Positions 8,470 through 17,747 are shown, numbered from the stretch's first letter. The stretch is 64,000 nt of DNA from Pseudarthrobacter sp. AL07 (GCF_029960665.1 NZ_JASBRB010000003.1:1-64000), one strand, 5' to 3'. The notes: generated from the letters alone by a model not told the origin. Program-made: numbers and translations.

Positions 8470-9445
8470 GGATGACAAAACCGGCGGGAGCCCGTGCTGC
8501 GGCCCTCAAGGAGGGCGCGGCGACTCCGCGGCCCGGCGAGTTGATTCAGGAACTCGGCCACAGGCGTTGTCCGCCTTGGCGGTCAAGCACCAGGAGGTGC
8601 TGATTCCTGCCGGAACGTTTTCCATGGGTGATGCCTATGGGGAAGGCTACCCCGCGGATGGGGAGGTGCCGGTGCATGAGGTAAGGCTGGATTCCTTCCG
8701 CATGGACACAACGGCTGTGACGAACAAGATGTTCGCCGCGTTCATTGCCGCCTCCGGGTATCAGACCGAGGCCGAACTGTATGGTTCGTCTGCGGTTTTC
8801 CATCTGCTGGTTGATACCGCGAAGGAGGACATCCTGGGCCTGGCCGCAGGCGCTCCCTGGTGGGTCAACATCCGGGGCGCCGACTGGGCGCATCCGGGTG
8901 GCAGGAATACCAGCTCGGAGACGGTGCCGGATCACCCGGTGGTCCACGTTTCCCACAACGACGCCCTCGCGTACTGCCAGTGGACCGGTCGGAGGTTGCC
9001 GACCGAGGCCGAGTGGGAGTACGCGGCACGCGGCGGGCTGGCCGGACGGCGATATGCCTGGGGAAACGAGCTGCACGGCCTGGCCGGCCAGCATCTCTGC
9101 AACATTTGGCAGGGTCAGTTTCCTGTCTCAAATACCTCCGAGGACGGCTATCTGGGCACCGCGCCGGTCCGTAGCTTTGCGCCGAATGCGTTTGGGCTTT
9201 ACGAGGTCTCCGGGAACGTGTGGGAATGGTGCAGTGACTGGTTTGACCCGGCTTACTATGGGCACTCCCCTGAGGCGAACCCTCCGGGGCCGCGGAAGGG
9301 CACCACCCGGATCATGCGTGGTGGGTCCTACCTGTGCCACAGCTCGTATTGCAGCAGGTACCGTGTTGCAGCGCGCAGTTCGAACACCTCTGATTCCTCC
9401 AGTGGAAACTGCGGCTTCCGGACGGTGTCCGTCAGCGCATCGTAG
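8462..9445 (+). CDS. Formylglycine-generating enzyme (SUMF1/FGE-sulfatase domain)
   Basis: FGE oxidises the cysteine of the CxPxR motif in sulfatases to formylglycine, using copper and oxygen, in the cytoplasm. The 327-residue protein has an N-terminal tail with SPCCGPQG (residues 10-17). The FGE fold follows with IPAGTFSMGDAYGEGYP (from 48), GAPWWVNIRGADWAHP, RRLPTEAEWEYAARGG (178-192), SGNVWEWCSDWF (250-261) and RGGSYLCHSSYCSRYR. The catalytic cysteine pair is Cys292/Cys297. The C-terminal SSSGNCGFR is present. It can serve the four sulfatases in this window. The GTG start at 8462 lacks a strong ribosome binding site and overlaps a leader ORF, so the true N-terminus is uncertain. It is convergent with nagA. 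Confidence 0.95.
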   Translation: MAEDDKTGGSPCCGPQGGRGDSAARRVDSGTRPQALSALAVKHQEVLIPAGTFSMGDAYGEGYPADGEVPVHEVRLDSFRMDTTAVTNKMFAAFIAASGYQTEAELYGSSAVFHLLVDTAKEDILGLAAGAPWWVNIRGADWAHPGGRNTSSETVPDHPVVHVSHNDALAYCQWTGRRLPTEAEWEYAARGGLAGRRYAWGNELHGLAGQHLCNIWQGQFPVSNTSEDGYLGTAPVRSFAPNAFGLYEVSGNVWEWCSDWFDPAYYGHSPEANPPGPRKGTTRIMRGGSYLCHSSYCSRYRVAARSSNTSDSSSGNCGFRTVSVSAS

Positions 9446-9456
9446 TCAGGGGTTTC

Positions 9457-9481
9457 GGCTGCCGTCACAACGATGGCGGCC
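9457..9481. terminator. Stem-loop between convergent FGE and nagA-like genes
   Basis: Arms GGCTGCCGTC (9457-9466) and GATGGCGGCC (9472-9481) form a ten-pair stem including two G-U pairs around ACAAC. It occupies the 50-base gap between the two convergent stop codons. There is no clear T-tract, so function as a terminator is tentative. Confidence 0.4.
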
Positions 9482-9495
9482 TCCGGTCAGGACGG

Positions 9496-10743
9496 CTATT
9501 CCCGCGCTCGGATGACGCCCGCCCTCATAACGGTGTGCGGCCTGAAGCCAGCGTCAACAACCACTAGGTCGGCTCTCATTCCGCGTTTCACACTTCCGAT
9601 GTCGGCGCCGGCGCCCAACATGCGGGCCGGGACCGCCGTCGCCGCCAGTACGGCGTCGCCTGGGCTCACCCCGGCGGCAATGGTGTGCCGGACGACATCC
9701 AGGAGGGTTGCCGTGCCACCGGCGAGTGAGCCGCCGTCCCGAAGCCGCGCAACGCCCCGCTGGACGGAGACCTGCGATGGGCCCAATTCATAGTCGCCGT
9801 CCGGGAGCCCTGTTGCCGCCATGGAATCGGTCACCAGAAGAACGTTGGCTGCCCCTACCAGCCCGAACGTCATCAGGACGGTTTGAGCGTCCAGATGGAC
9901 GCCATCGGCGATCAACTCCACGGCAATGCGGCCCTCGTTGGCCAGCCGCAGGCACGCACCCACCGGGCCCAGCAGTCGGTGGTGCATGGGCGCCATACCA
10001 TTGAAAAGATGCGTAACAGTTGGCCTGGCCTGTCCCATTGGGTAGACATTTTTCATGGCCGATTCTGCAGTTTCGAGAGAGTTCGCCGCTACCTCGGCTG
10101 TGCAATCCGTGTGACCCAGTGAGGGGGTGATGCCGTGCGCAATCAGAGTTTTTAGCAGCTCGTCAGCGCGCGGAAGTTCCGGTGCGTAGGTCATTGATTT
10201 GATGGTGCCGTCCGCTGCCTGGAGGAGCTCATCGAGCAGCTCAAAGTCCGGATCCCGCAGCCATAATGGGTTCTGGGCCCCGCAGCGGGCGCGTGAGAGG
10301 AACGGGCCTTCCAAATGCAATCCGTCGATGAGACCCTCAGCTGCCAAAGGTCTCAGCCCCCGAATAGCCCGGATGAGGTTGCTGTCTGACGCTGTTACGA
10401 GGCTGGCCAGCAGGGTGGTCGTTCCGCTGTCATGAAGGAAATCGACCGCGGCGCGAGAGGCATCAGTATTTCCGGACGGAAATTCGGCACCGGCTGCGCC
10501 GTGGCAGTGCACGTCCACCAATCCGGGCAAAATCGCTCCGCCTTCGGGGACGGTAACGGGTGTGGCCTCCTCAAGATAAGAGGCATCGCAGTCATCAGGT
10601 GGCCCAACGTAGACTATTCGATCATCCCGGACGGCCACGACATTTCCCGGGTGTACGGAGCCGTCAGTGATCACGGTGCCCTGTAGGACATATCCAGTGC
10701 TCTTGGCGGACTCGGGCTGCTTCAGTAGGTTAGCGTCCATCAT
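9496..10743 (-). CDS. N-acetylglucosamine/N-acetylgalactosamine-6-phosphate deacetylase (NagA/AgaA family)
   Basis: This 415-residue cytoplasmic amidohydrolase removes acetate from an N-acetylhexosamine 6-phosphate. It shows the metal motif DVHCHG (His79, His81), HLEGPF, GHTDCTAEVA, THLFNGMAP and the catalytic-Asp segment VTDSMAATG. NagA and AgaA share the fold. The neighbouring tagatose pathway genes argue that the substrate here is GalNAc-6-P. It is the last gene of a nine-gene run beginning at 19081 and overlaps the aldolase stop by 14 bases. The start is the first of two tandem ATGs. Confidence 0.93.
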   Translation of the reverse strand: MMDANLLKQPESAKSTGYVLQGTVITDGSVHPGNVVAVRDDRIVYVGPPDDCDASYLEEATPVTVPEGGAILPGLVDVHCHGAAGAEFPSGNTDASRAAVDFLHDSGTTTLLASLVTASDSNLIRAIRGLRPLAAEGLIDGLHLEGPFLSRARCGAQNPLWLRDPDFELLDELLQAADGTIKSMTYAPELPRADELLKTLIAHGITPSLGHTDCTAEVAANSLETAESAMKNVYPMGQARPTVTHLFNGMAPMHHRLLGPVGACLRLANEGRIAVELIADGVHLDAQTVLMTFGLVGAANVLLVTDSMAATGLPDGDYELGPSQVSVQRGVARLRDGGSLAGGTATLLDVVRHTIAAGVSPGDAVLAATAVPARMLGAGADIGSVKRGMRADLVVVDAGFRPHTVMRAGVIRARE

Positions 10744-11569
10744 TGATCAATGTGATTAGTCGGGCCACTTCCGGGACCAGAGCTTCCCGCCCGGCCTTGA
10801 TGTATTTGCGGGAGTCCACGGCAGCGGGGTTCGCCTCTAGATACTCTCGAACTGCCCGCGTAAAGACACAGTTCAAGTGTGTGGAGACGTTGATCTTGGT
10901 CATCCCGGATCGGATGGCTGAAACCAAATCCTGATCCGGGACGCCGGAGGAGCCGTGGAGGACTAGCGGGACACCGGTCTCGCGACGCAGAGCGGCGATG
11001 AGACCCATGTCCACGGTCGATGTTTTTGCCGTCATGGCGTGGGATGAGCCGACGGCGACGGCCAGCGCGTCCACGTTGGTAGCGGCCACGAATGCTACGG
11101 CTTCCTGGGGGTCGGTACGGACTCCCGGTGCGTGCGCGCCATCTTTTCCGCCGACCTTCCCCAGTTCGGCTTCCACGTACACACCTCTGGCGTGGGCATA
11201 GCGTGCAATCCGGGCGGTCGCATTGACATTGTCCTCGTAGTCGAGGTGTGCTCCGTCGTACATCACCGAACCGAAGCCCAGATCCACCGCCTCCATCGCA
11301 AGGTGTTCGTCCTCCGCGTGGTCCAAGTGAAGCGCAATCGGAACTGTTGAACGGTCAGCGAGAGCCTGTGCTGCTCGGGTCAGGGGCACCAGACCGCCAT
11401 GATATTTCACGCAGTTTTCTGAAATCTGCAGAATTAGCGGAAGGCCCGCCATCTCCGCCCCGGCGACAAGAGCCTCGGCGGTTTCAAGATGGATGATGTT
11501 GAAAGCGGCCAGTCCGCGTTTTCGGCCGAATGCGTCGGCCATGAGTTTCGACGTGGGGCTCAAGGGCAT
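10730..11569 (-). CDS. Class II tagatose/fructose-bisphosphate aldolase (AgaY/GatY/KbaY-like)
   Basis: A 279-residue zinc aldolase that cleaves a ketose 1,6-bisphosphate to dihydroxyacetone phosphate and glyceraldehyde 3-phosphate. It shows IALHLDHAED (catalytic Asp83, zinc His84), VEAELGKVGGKDG and LHGSSGVPDQD, with KINVSTHLN near the C-terminus. The length suits the tagatose-bisphosphate aldolase subgroup. Together with the kinase upstream (10-base overlap) it forms the last two steps of the galactosamine route. Fructose-bisphosphate activity cannot be excluded from sequence. Confidence 0.92.
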   Translation of the reverse strand: MPLSPTSKLMADAFGRKRGLAAFNIIHLETAEALVAGAEMAGLPLILQISENCVKYHGGLVPLTRAAQALADRSTVPIALHLDHAEDEHLAMEAVDLGFGSVMYDGAHLDYEDNVNATARIARYAHARGVYVEAELGKVGGKDGAHAPGVRTDPQEAVAFVAATNVDALAVAVGSSHAMTAKTSTVDMGLIAALRRETGVPLVLHGSSGVPDQDLVSAIRSGMTKINVSTHLNCVFTRAVREYLEANPAAVDSRKYIKAGREALVPEVARLITLINDGR

Positions 11570-12528
11570 GGAAGATCTTTCTCTGTCGTAATTTGCAGTT
11601 GGTTTGCGATCTCACGATGACGTGATGAGATCTCCCCGGCCAGTGGCATCAACACTGCGGCTGATCCCCATGCCGCGGCAGCGCGGAGTACGGTGCGCAG
11701 GTCTTTTACCCCGGCGCTGAAGGACACGGCCGCTGCGGCTACGGACGCATCTCCGGCCCCTGTGGGGTTGCCGTCCAGGGCCTGCGGCAGCCGTGCCTTC
11801 CAGTAGCAATGAGGATCATCAGCTGTGAAGGCGTACATTCCGTCCGCCCCGGCACTGACCAGCACTGCCTTTGCACCGGCGGCCAGGAGCTTTCTGGCGG
11901 CTGAGGGCAGGTTGGGGTCGTTCATTGTCTCCATGAGCTCGTGATGGTTTGGTTTGAGGAGGTCTGCTCCTGCCCGTGCGGCTTCGATTAGCCCGGTACC
12001 TGTCGTGTCGATGATCGCCGGGACGCCCCTGGAGTGGGCCATGCATACCAGATCGCCGTAAAAGCCCTGCGGTGCGTCCGGAGGAAGGCTGCCTGCGCCA
12101 ACCAGGACCCCGATGTCGCGTCCTGCCAGGCACTCGCTCACCGCGTCCCGGAGTTCCTGCCACTCCTGGTGCCGCAGCGCGGTCCCGGTTTCGTTGAAGA
12201 TGGTCGTCAGTTTGGTGGTCTTGTCGACGAACGCAATGCTTCGCCGGGTATCGGAAGCCACCGGCAAGACGCGGTGTGGGATGCCGCTGAGCTCTAGGTC
12301 GCGCCGGAGGTTCGTGCCGTCGTCTCCGCCCGCTGTGGTGATGACGAACGTCGGATGTCCCTGGGAGTGCGCGACTCGTGCCACGTTGATTCCCTTACCG
12401 CCCGCCCGGTGTTGTGGGGCGGGGATCCGGTGGGTTTCCCCTGGCCTGAGCTCATTCAGGAGGTAGGTCACGTCGATCGCCGGATTGGCTGTAATGGTGA
12501 GTACGCGGCTGCTGGTTTCAGACGTCAT
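11560..12528 (-). CDS. PfkB family kinase, probable tagatose-6-phosphate kinase (LacC/1-phosphofructokinase-like)
   Basis: The 322-residue ribokinase-fold enzyme has the N-terminal signature NPAIDVTYLL, the substrate-site segment RAGGKGINVARV and the ATP/catalytic motif NPTGAGDASVAA with the general-base Asp. LacC and 1-phosphofructokinase both look like this. The adjoining tagatose-bisphosphate aldolase and AgaS-like protein favour phosphorylation of tagatose 6-phosphate. The start overlaps the upstream ROK kinase by 11 bases, indicating co-translation. Confidence 0.9.
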   Translation of the reverse strand: MTSETSSRVLTITANPAIDVTYLLNELRPGETHRIPAPQHRAGGKGINVARVAHSQGHPTFVITTAGGDDGTNLRRDLELSGIPHRVLPVASDTRRSIAFVDKTTKLTTIFNETGTALRHQEWQELRDAVSECLAGRDIGVLVGAGSLPPDAPQGFYGDLVCMAHSRGVPAIIDTTGTGLIEAARAGADLLKPNHHELMETMNDPNLPSAARKLLAAGAKAVLVSAGADGMYAFTADDPHCYWKARLPQALDGNPTGAGDASVAAAAVSFSAGVKDLRTVLRAAAAWGSAAVLMPLAGEISSRHREIANQLQITTEKDLPCP

Positions 12529-13480
12529 GACGGCCCGCCTTCATGGAGTCGAGTAGGTCGAATGCCTTAAGGGCGGAGCCGATCAGGCCGGCGTTTTCCC
12601 CGAGGCTGGCGGGCACTATGGAGGGTGCTTCGTGGACGGTCAGCAGCTTCCGTAATTCGGTGTTCAGCGGGTCGAACAAGGCATCACCGGCTTGCGCCAG
12701 CCCGCCCCCTATTACGACCGTCGTGGACCCGAGAAGCGCCACGCAATGTGCGAGGCTGAACGCCAGCGCCTCCACAGCGTGGCCCCAGACGGTTCTGGCG
12801 GCGGGGTCACCGCGAGTCGCGGCGTGCAGGACGTCCCTGGCGCCCGCAACGCTTCGACCTGTAGCCGCGTTATAGCGGTTGACGATCGCCCCTGCCGAAG
12901 CGACACTTTCCAGAATCGTCACGCCCGTTTGACCGTCCGGGGCGGGCACAGGTACCTGTCCCACTTCCCCGGCCAAGCCGCCGCCGCGTACGCGCACTCC
13001 GTCTGCATAGATAACACCGGCAATACCGGTGCCGATCGCGAGAAAGATTCCGTTGGTCGTTTCTCTGGCTTCCCCCAGCCTGAATTCGGCGTCCCCTGCC
13101 GCGCCGACATCATGGCCGAAGGCCACAGGCATGCCGAGTTCGGCTTCGGTCCTCCGGACGAAGGGGTAGTCGCGCCAGCCGAGGTTGGAGGAAAGGATTC
13201 CTGTCCCGGTCAGCTCGTCGACGATTCCCGGTACGGCGAGGCCTATCGCCTCGATGGGCAGGGACGGGTAGGCCTGCCGGTAGGAGCGGGTCAAGTCAAG
13301 GATGACCTCCACGATGGCGTCGCCGGGGTCGGAGGGCGACAGCGGGGTTCTGGTCCGTCGTAGGCCTATGACCTGTCCGTCGGGGCGGACGATTCCGGAT
13401 TTGAGGTCGGTTCCGCCCACGTCAAAGGCGAGGACCGGCGCCCGTTCAAGGTTTAGCGCTGGCCCTCTTGAAGTGTCCAT
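12518..13480 (-). CDS. ROK family sugar kinase, probable N-acetylgalactosamine kinase
   Basis: This 320-residue enzyme has the phosphate-binding motif AFDVGGTDLKSGIV at its N-terminus, GLAVPGIVDELTGTG, the catalytic region FGHDVGAAGDAE and a second ATP-site segment GIFLAIGTGIAG. It has no DNA-binding domain, so it is a kinase and not a repressor. The CxCGxxGCxE zinc cluster of most ROK kinases is missing; the expected place reads GQVPVPAPDGQTGV. Its position between the AgaS-like gene and the tagatose-6-P kinase suggests it makes GalNAc-6-P from free GalNAc taken in without phosphorylation, since no PTS permease is present. Glucokinase or GlcNAc kinase activity is an alternative. Confidence 0.88.
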   Translation of the reverse strand: MDTSRGPALNLERAPVLAFDVGGTDLKSGIVRPDGQVIGLRRTRTPLSPSDPGDAIVEVILDLTRSYRQAYPSLPIEAIGLAVPGIVDELTGTGILSSNLGWRDYPFVRRTEAELGMPVAFGHDVGAAGDAEFRLGEARETTNGIFLAIGTGIAGVIYADGVRVRGGGLAGEVGQVPVPAPDGQTGVTILESVASAGAIVNRYNAATGRSVAGARDVLHAATRGDPAARTVWGHAVEALAFSLAHCVALLGSTTVVIGGGLAQAGDALFDPLNTELRKLLTVHEAPSIVPASLGENAGLIGSALKAFDLLDSMKAGRHDV

Positions 13481-13482
13481 CG

Positions 13483-14400
13483 TCAGCCTTCGAGGACGAC
13501 TGACCGGGTCAGGTTGCGCGGCAGGTCCGGGTTTAGCCCCCGGAGCCGGGCTCGTTCCAGGGATACCTTCTGTGCCCGGACCAGTTCTGCCATGGCGTCC
13601 CGTCCGTTGGCGATGAAGTGTCCGCCCGTACGTTCCACGTCGTTGCGCAGGCCGTGCGGCTCATCACCGAAGAGCCAGGTGACCCGCCCGGGCGCCGCAA
13701 TGGAGATCGGACCGTGGCGGTATTCCATCGCGGGATAGGACTCCGTCCAGGACTGGGAGGCTTCGCGCATTTTCAATGCTGCCTCGTGGGCGAGTCCCAC
13801 GGTCCATCCGCGGCCCAGGAACGTGAACTGCTCCGCTTCCAGAAGTTCCGCTTCTATGGGTTCTGCGATCGCCTTCTGCGCGTCCAGGATGGCCGCGTCC
13901 AGGTTGTGTCCCAGTGACGTCTGCAGGTATGTCAGGGCAGTGGTGGCGAAACGGGTCTGGACTACGGATTTTTCGTCAGCGAACGGCAGTGCGATGACGT
14001 TGTCGGCGGCCGTGACGGCCGGCGAATCGGTATCTCCGACGATGACAACGGTGGGAACTCTGCCTTTTACGTGGTCGAGGACTTCGAGCACTTCGGTGGT
14101 CGTACCGGACCTGGTGATCGCGATGATCGTGTCATAGTCTCTGTTCAGGGCTGATTCCGAGGCGGCGTAGGCGTCCGTGACGCCCAGTCCGGCGGTCTCC
14201 CGGAGCGTGGCGTAGGCCTGGGCCATGAACCAGGATGTGCCGCAACCTACAACCGCGACTTTCTTTCCATTGCCCGGCAACAGGGTCGCGGCTTCGCGGC
14301 GGGCCTGGTCGGCTGCGGTGGCCCATACCTGGGGCTGAGATTCGAGTTCGCGCTGCATGTGTGCGCCCAGTTCCTGGGCGGCTGTCGGGGCATTGCTCAT
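13483..14400 (-). CDS. SIS domain protein, AgaS-like galactosamine-6-phosphate deaminase/isomerase
   Basis: A 305-residue protein with two SIS domains of the GlmS-isomerase/AgaS type. The first begins at VAVVGCGTSWFMAQA and contains TIIAITRSGTTTEV; the second has FTFLGRGWTVGLAHEAALKMRE and PAMEYRHGP. AgaS-type enzymes convert galactosamine 6-phosphate to tagatose 6-phosphate and ammonia. No glutaminase domain is present, which fits a catabolic deaminase and not GlmS. A good AAGGAG site precedes the ATG. It lies two bases from the ROK kinase gene. Confidence 0.9.
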   Translation of the reverse strand: MSNAPTAAQELGAHMQRELESQPQVWATAADQARREAATLLPGNGKKVAVVGCGTSWFMAQAYATLRETAGLGVTDAYAASESALNRDYDTIIAITRSGTTTEVLEVLDHVKGRVPTVVIVGDTDSPAVTAADNVIALPFADEKSVVQTRFATTALTYLQTSLGHNLDAAILDAQKAIAEPIEAELLEAEQFTFLGRGWTVGLAHEAALKMREASQSWTESYPAMEYRHGPISIAAPGRVTWLFGDEPHGLRNDVERTGGHFIANGRDAMAELVRAQKVSLERARLRGLNPDLPRNLTRSVVLEG

Positions 14401-14500
14401 GATGTTTCTTCTCCTTATAGAGGGCGGTGGGAACGGTCATCCCGGTCGTGTCCGGGCCCTCCCGTTGGGGTTTGACAAATTTTGCGGACGCTGGGGTCCC

Positions 14501-15850
14501 TCAGTAAGGGACCGCGTAGATTTCCTTGCGGATCAGGGTGCCGGCGGAATGAGGCAGGACGAGTTTCTTTAGGAACGCTTTATCGTTCGTCTCCGTGCAC
14601 CAGCCCAGGAGCCGTCGTCGAAATTCCTCGAGAACGGCGTCGAAAGCGGACTCTTCAGCCAGGTTGCGGAGCTCGCCCGGATCCGCCACGAGGTCCACCA
14701 GCTGTTCACGGTGTTTACCCCAGCTGTAGACCGTGTACTTATACCGGTCGGTGATGAAGGAGCGCCCGAGCGTGGAGACACGTTGGCCTGTACCGAAGGC
14801 GGTTTCGACTGCAATCCCTTCGCCCTGTGCCCGTTTTTCCGTCAGGCAGTTCAGGCCGTTGATTCCGGCGGGGGCCGCAATGCCAGCCAGGCCGCAGAGC
14901 GTAGGAATGAGATCGAGCCCCAGGGAGACCAACTGGTTGCGAACCTGGTTGAAGCCGATCCCGGGCCCCTTCATCAGTAGCGGGACGCGGACGGCTTCCT
15001 CCTGCAGCGACGTCTTTTGGTTCCAGCCGTGGGCGGCGTCACCGTCGCCGTGATCGCTGGTGAAGAGCACTACGGTGTTCTCTGCCACGCCCTGAAGATC
15101 AAGTGCCCTCAGGATGGTTCCGATCTGTTCGTCGGTCTTCTCGATGAGCTGCGCGTAGGCGTGCCTGTACAGCCGCCAGTCATCATGGCTGTACCCAGCC
15201 GTCCCGTATGTTTGCTCGGCCTGGGCTCGTTCGCGGGTGAGAGCTTGTGGACTGTATGGTGCCGTTGCAAAGTTCGAGGGTAACGGCGGGGCGTCTCTGA
15301 CGTTTGCCGGCGGCTGAACATCTCCGTATGGCAGATGCTGACCCCGCGCATACTCGCAGATGGTGTGCGGGTTATCGAAGGAGACAAACAGCAGGAATGG
15401 TGTGCCGGTGTTATGGCGCGAACCCAGCCAGTCCACCGCCGCGGCCGACAGTCCCTCGTCGCCAAAAGGATGGATGACGTCGAAGCCGTCCTTCGCGTGG
15501 GCGCTGGCTTCCGGGGCGTGCCATTTGCCGGCGTACGCGCATTCGTAGCCTGCCGCCGTGAACCAGTGGCCCAGGCTTTCCTTCGCCCGCCCCGGTCCAC
15601 TGCCTGCAGGCACGGTATTTCCCTCGATTCCCAGTTCGTGGGGGTAGCGGCCGGAGACCAGCGAACTGCGGGCAGGAACACAGAGCGGGAAGGTTGTGTA
15701 CGCGCGCTCAAAGCGGGTGCCCGTCGAGGCCAGGCTGTCCAGGTTTGGTGTGTGTACGACAGAAGAGCCGGCGCAGCCCAGAGCGTGCGCCGCCCACTGG
15801 TCGGCCATAATGATAAGGATGTTCGGCTGGGCCGGGGTGGTGTGCGACAT
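14501..15850 (-). CDS. Sulfatase with a CVPAR motif
   Basis: A 449-residue sulfatase. The metal-binding N-terminus is NILIIMADQW (Asp17), the FGE motif is CVPAR at Cys57-Arg61, and the second metal segment is FTSDHGDGDAAHG. Valine replaces the usual Ser/Thr/Cys in the second motif position; FGE strictly needs Cys, Pro and Arg, so activation is still expected. No signal peptide is visible, so it should act on imported sulfated sugars. The start ATG overlaps the permease stop (TAATG), placing it in the importer/GalNAc operon. The likely substrate is a GalNAc 4- or 6-sulfate or a sulfated unsaturated disaccharide (inference). Confidence 0.93.
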   Translation of the reverse strand: MSHTTPAQPNILIIMADQWAAHALGCAGSSVVHTPNLDSLASTGTRFERAYTTFPLCVPARSSLVSGRYPHELGIEGNTVPAGSGPGRAKESLGHWFTAAGYECAYAGKWHAPEASAHAKDGFDVIHPFGDEGLSAAAVDWLGSRHNTGTPFLLFVSFDNPHTICEYARGQHLPYGDVQPPANVRDAPPLPSNFATAPYSPQALTRERAQAEQTYGTAGYSHDDWRLYRHAYAQLIEKTDEQIGTILRALDLQGVAENTVVLFTSDHGDGDAAHGWNQKTSLQEEAVRVPLLMKGPGIGFNQVRNQLVSLGLDLIPTLCGLAGIAAPAGINGLNCLTEKRAQGEGIAVETAFGTGQRVSTLGRSFITDRYKYTVYSWGKHREQLVDLVADPGELRNLAEESAFDAVLEEFRRRLLGWCTETNDKAFLKKLVLPHSAGTLIRKEIYAVPY

Positions 15851-16761
15851 TACTTGCCCATGCCCAACGTGAGGCCTTCCGTTAGACGGCGTCCGAGCCA
15901 GATATAGATGACCAGCATGGGCATGACGACGATGACGAGTCCGGCGAACAGGCCTCCCCAGTCGGCGCCGGAGTACGTCTGCTGCTGGACGAACGAGATC
16001 AGGGCCACCGGCAGCGTGTACTTCTCCGTGGACTGCATCAGGGTCAGCGACAGCAGGGTCTCGTTCCAGTGGGAGATCACCTGAAGCACGAAGGCCGTCA
16101 GAATACCGCCCTTGGCCAACGGCAGGGTGATCCGGAAGAACGTGCCGACAGCCGTGGTGCCGTCCAGAGCTGCGGCCTCTTCCATCTCCAACGGCAACGA
16201 TCGGAAGAAAGCAGTCAGGAGGAACACGGTGAACGGCATGGAGACCCCGATGTACACCAGATTCAGACCAAGGAGGCTGTCGGTGAGGTACACCTGGTTC
16301 AGCATGACAAACAGGGGGATCAGGATGACCTGGGCCGGGATGCCCAGCCCCAGAATGAAGTAGAGGCTAATGGACCGGGTAAAGCGGTTCTCGACCCGCC
16401 CCAGGTAGTACGCACAGGGTGCGGCAATGGCAACGGTCAGAACGGACGAGACGATGGTGGTCACGGCGCTGTTCCATGTGGCCTGGGCGAAGTCCCCCAC
16501 GGTCCAGGCCCTGACGAAGTTCCCAAAATCGATGGTCTCCGGAAGCCCCCACGGGTCACCGAGAATCGAGCGGGTGTCTCTGAACGCCTGCATCACCATC
16601 CAGCCCAGCATGATGATGCTGACGGCAACGATGATCCAGAGAAGGCCGACGCCAGTACTTCTGAGGAATGACCGCTCGCCGCGCATGGCGGGGCTGGCGG
16701 GCCGGTTGCGAGGGCGGCGCTTGGGGGCGATGGCCACGGGGATATCCAAATCTTCAGACAT
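15850..16761 (-). CDS. Carbohydrate ABC transporter permease (MalG-type)
   Basis: A 303-residue membrane protein with an N-terminal basic cytoplasmic segment and about six membrane helices. The cytoplasmic coupling loop EEAAALDGTTAVGTFFRITLPLAKGG is the EAA motif of the MalG group. It pairs with the permease at 16770 and the binding protein at 17747. No ATPase gene is in the cluster, so a shared MsiK-like ATPase elsewhere is expected. In context the cargo should be chondroitin-derived unsaturated oligosaccharides (inference). Confidence 0.93.
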   Translation of the reverse strand: MSEDLDIPVAIAPKRRPRNRPASPAMRGERSFLRSTGVGLLWIIVAVSIIMLGWMVMQAFRDTRSILGDPWGLPETIDFGNFVRAWTVGDFAQATWNSAVTTIVSSVLTVAIAAPCAYYLGRVENRFTRSISLYFILGLGIPAQVILIPLFVMLNQVYLTDSLLGLNLVYIGVSMPFTVFLLTAFFRSLPLEMEEAAALDGTTAVGTFFRITLPLAKGGILTAFVLQVISHWNETLLSLTLMQSTEKYTLPVALISFVQQQTYSGADWGGLFAGLVIVVMPMLVIYIWLGRRLTEGLTLGMGK

Positions 16762-16769
16762 CGTTCTTC

Positions 16770-17747
16770 CTAAAATTCGACGGCGTCACGGCGCATGGCC
16801 CTGCGCAGAATGACAACGAGTACGGAGATGAGTGCCAGCGAAATAATGGCGGATGCTGTGGCCGCACCGTACGCCGGTGTCGACTGTGCGGAGAAGGCAG
16901 TCACGTAGGTGTACACGGCGGTCGTCCAGCTTTGTGTTGGGGGGATGCCTGCGCCGCTGCTGCCGCCGAAGACCCATACGACTTCGAAGATCTTGATGGA
17001 TGAGATCGTCCACAAGACGGCACAGGTTCCGAACACATCCCACGTCAACGGGAGAACCACGTAGCGCAGACGCTGGAACGGCGTTGCACCGGCGAGGGCG
17101 CAGTCCTCGTAGTAGTAGGGCGGAATCCGGTCCACTCCAGCCATCAGGATGGTGGTGAAGTAGCCCGTGGTGGTGCAAATCAACGTCACCATGATTAAGG
17201 GGAACAGGTTGTCCTGAGCGAGCCATTTCGGCGGATCGGTCACCCCGAACGGCTTCAGCAGCGTGTTGACCAGACCCCCGGGATTGAAGATGAACCCCGC
17301 AAGTACACCGAAGACCAACGCGTTGATCAGGTGCGGAAAGAAGATGACCGAACGGGCAATCTTCTTACCCACCATGTCACGGAGGATTAGGCACAGCCCG
17401 AAAGCGATCACGAAGATGGCTATGCCGACAACAAACAGCAGCAGCAGCGTGTTACCGAACGCTTTGAGGAACAACTCATCCCGAAAGACCAGGAAATAGT
17501 TGTCCAGCCCCACAAACTTCATGGGCCCGGCGCCGGACCACCTGTGCAGGCTGATCCACATAGCGCCGGCCGCCGGAAGAACAAACAACAGGGTGTAGAA
17601 CAGGAACGCCGGTCCCACGAACGGAATGAGGAGTTTCCGCCGCTGGCGCTCAATGGAGCTTCCCTCGGCCCGATTGAGTTTCCGGGATGTGGAGCGCGAC
17701 GAACGTGCCGACACTCCGGTCTGGTCTTTCGTTGGGGTCAACGTCAT
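16770..17747 (-). CDS. Carbohydrate ABC transporter permease (MalF-type)
   Basis: A permease of about 325 residues with six predicted membrane helices. It has a basic, Ser/Arg-rich N-terminus, then LLIPFVGPAFLFYTLLFVLP, and the EAA-type loop YYYEDCALAGATPFQRLRYVVLPLTW. The ATG at 17747 overlaps the binding-protein stop as TGATG and has GGAAGGA upstream, so I prefer it to the TTG at 17765. It is the partner of the MalG-type permease downstream. Confidence 0.92.
   Translation of the reverse strand: MTLTPTKDQTGVSARSSRSTSRKLNRAEGSSIERQRRKLLIPFVGPAFLFYTLLFVLPAAGAMWISLHRWSGAGPMKFVGLDNYFLVFRDELFLKAFGNTLLLLFVVGIAIFVIAFGLCLILRDMVGKKIARSVIFFPHLINALVFGVLAGFIFNPGGLVNTLLKPFGVTDPPKWLAQDNLFPLIMVTLICTTTGYFTTILMAGVDRIPPYYYEDCALAGATPFQRLRYVVLPLTWDVFGTCAVLWTISSIKIFEVVWVFGGSSGAGIPPTQSWTTAVYTYVTAFSAQSTPAYGAATASAIISLALISVLVVILRRAMRRDAVEF

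Noticed and set aside
10730..13480. Sugar route read as plain GlcNAc catabolism
   Set aside because: No NagB is present. AgaS-like SIS protein, tagatose-type kinase and aldolase together indicate galactosamine.
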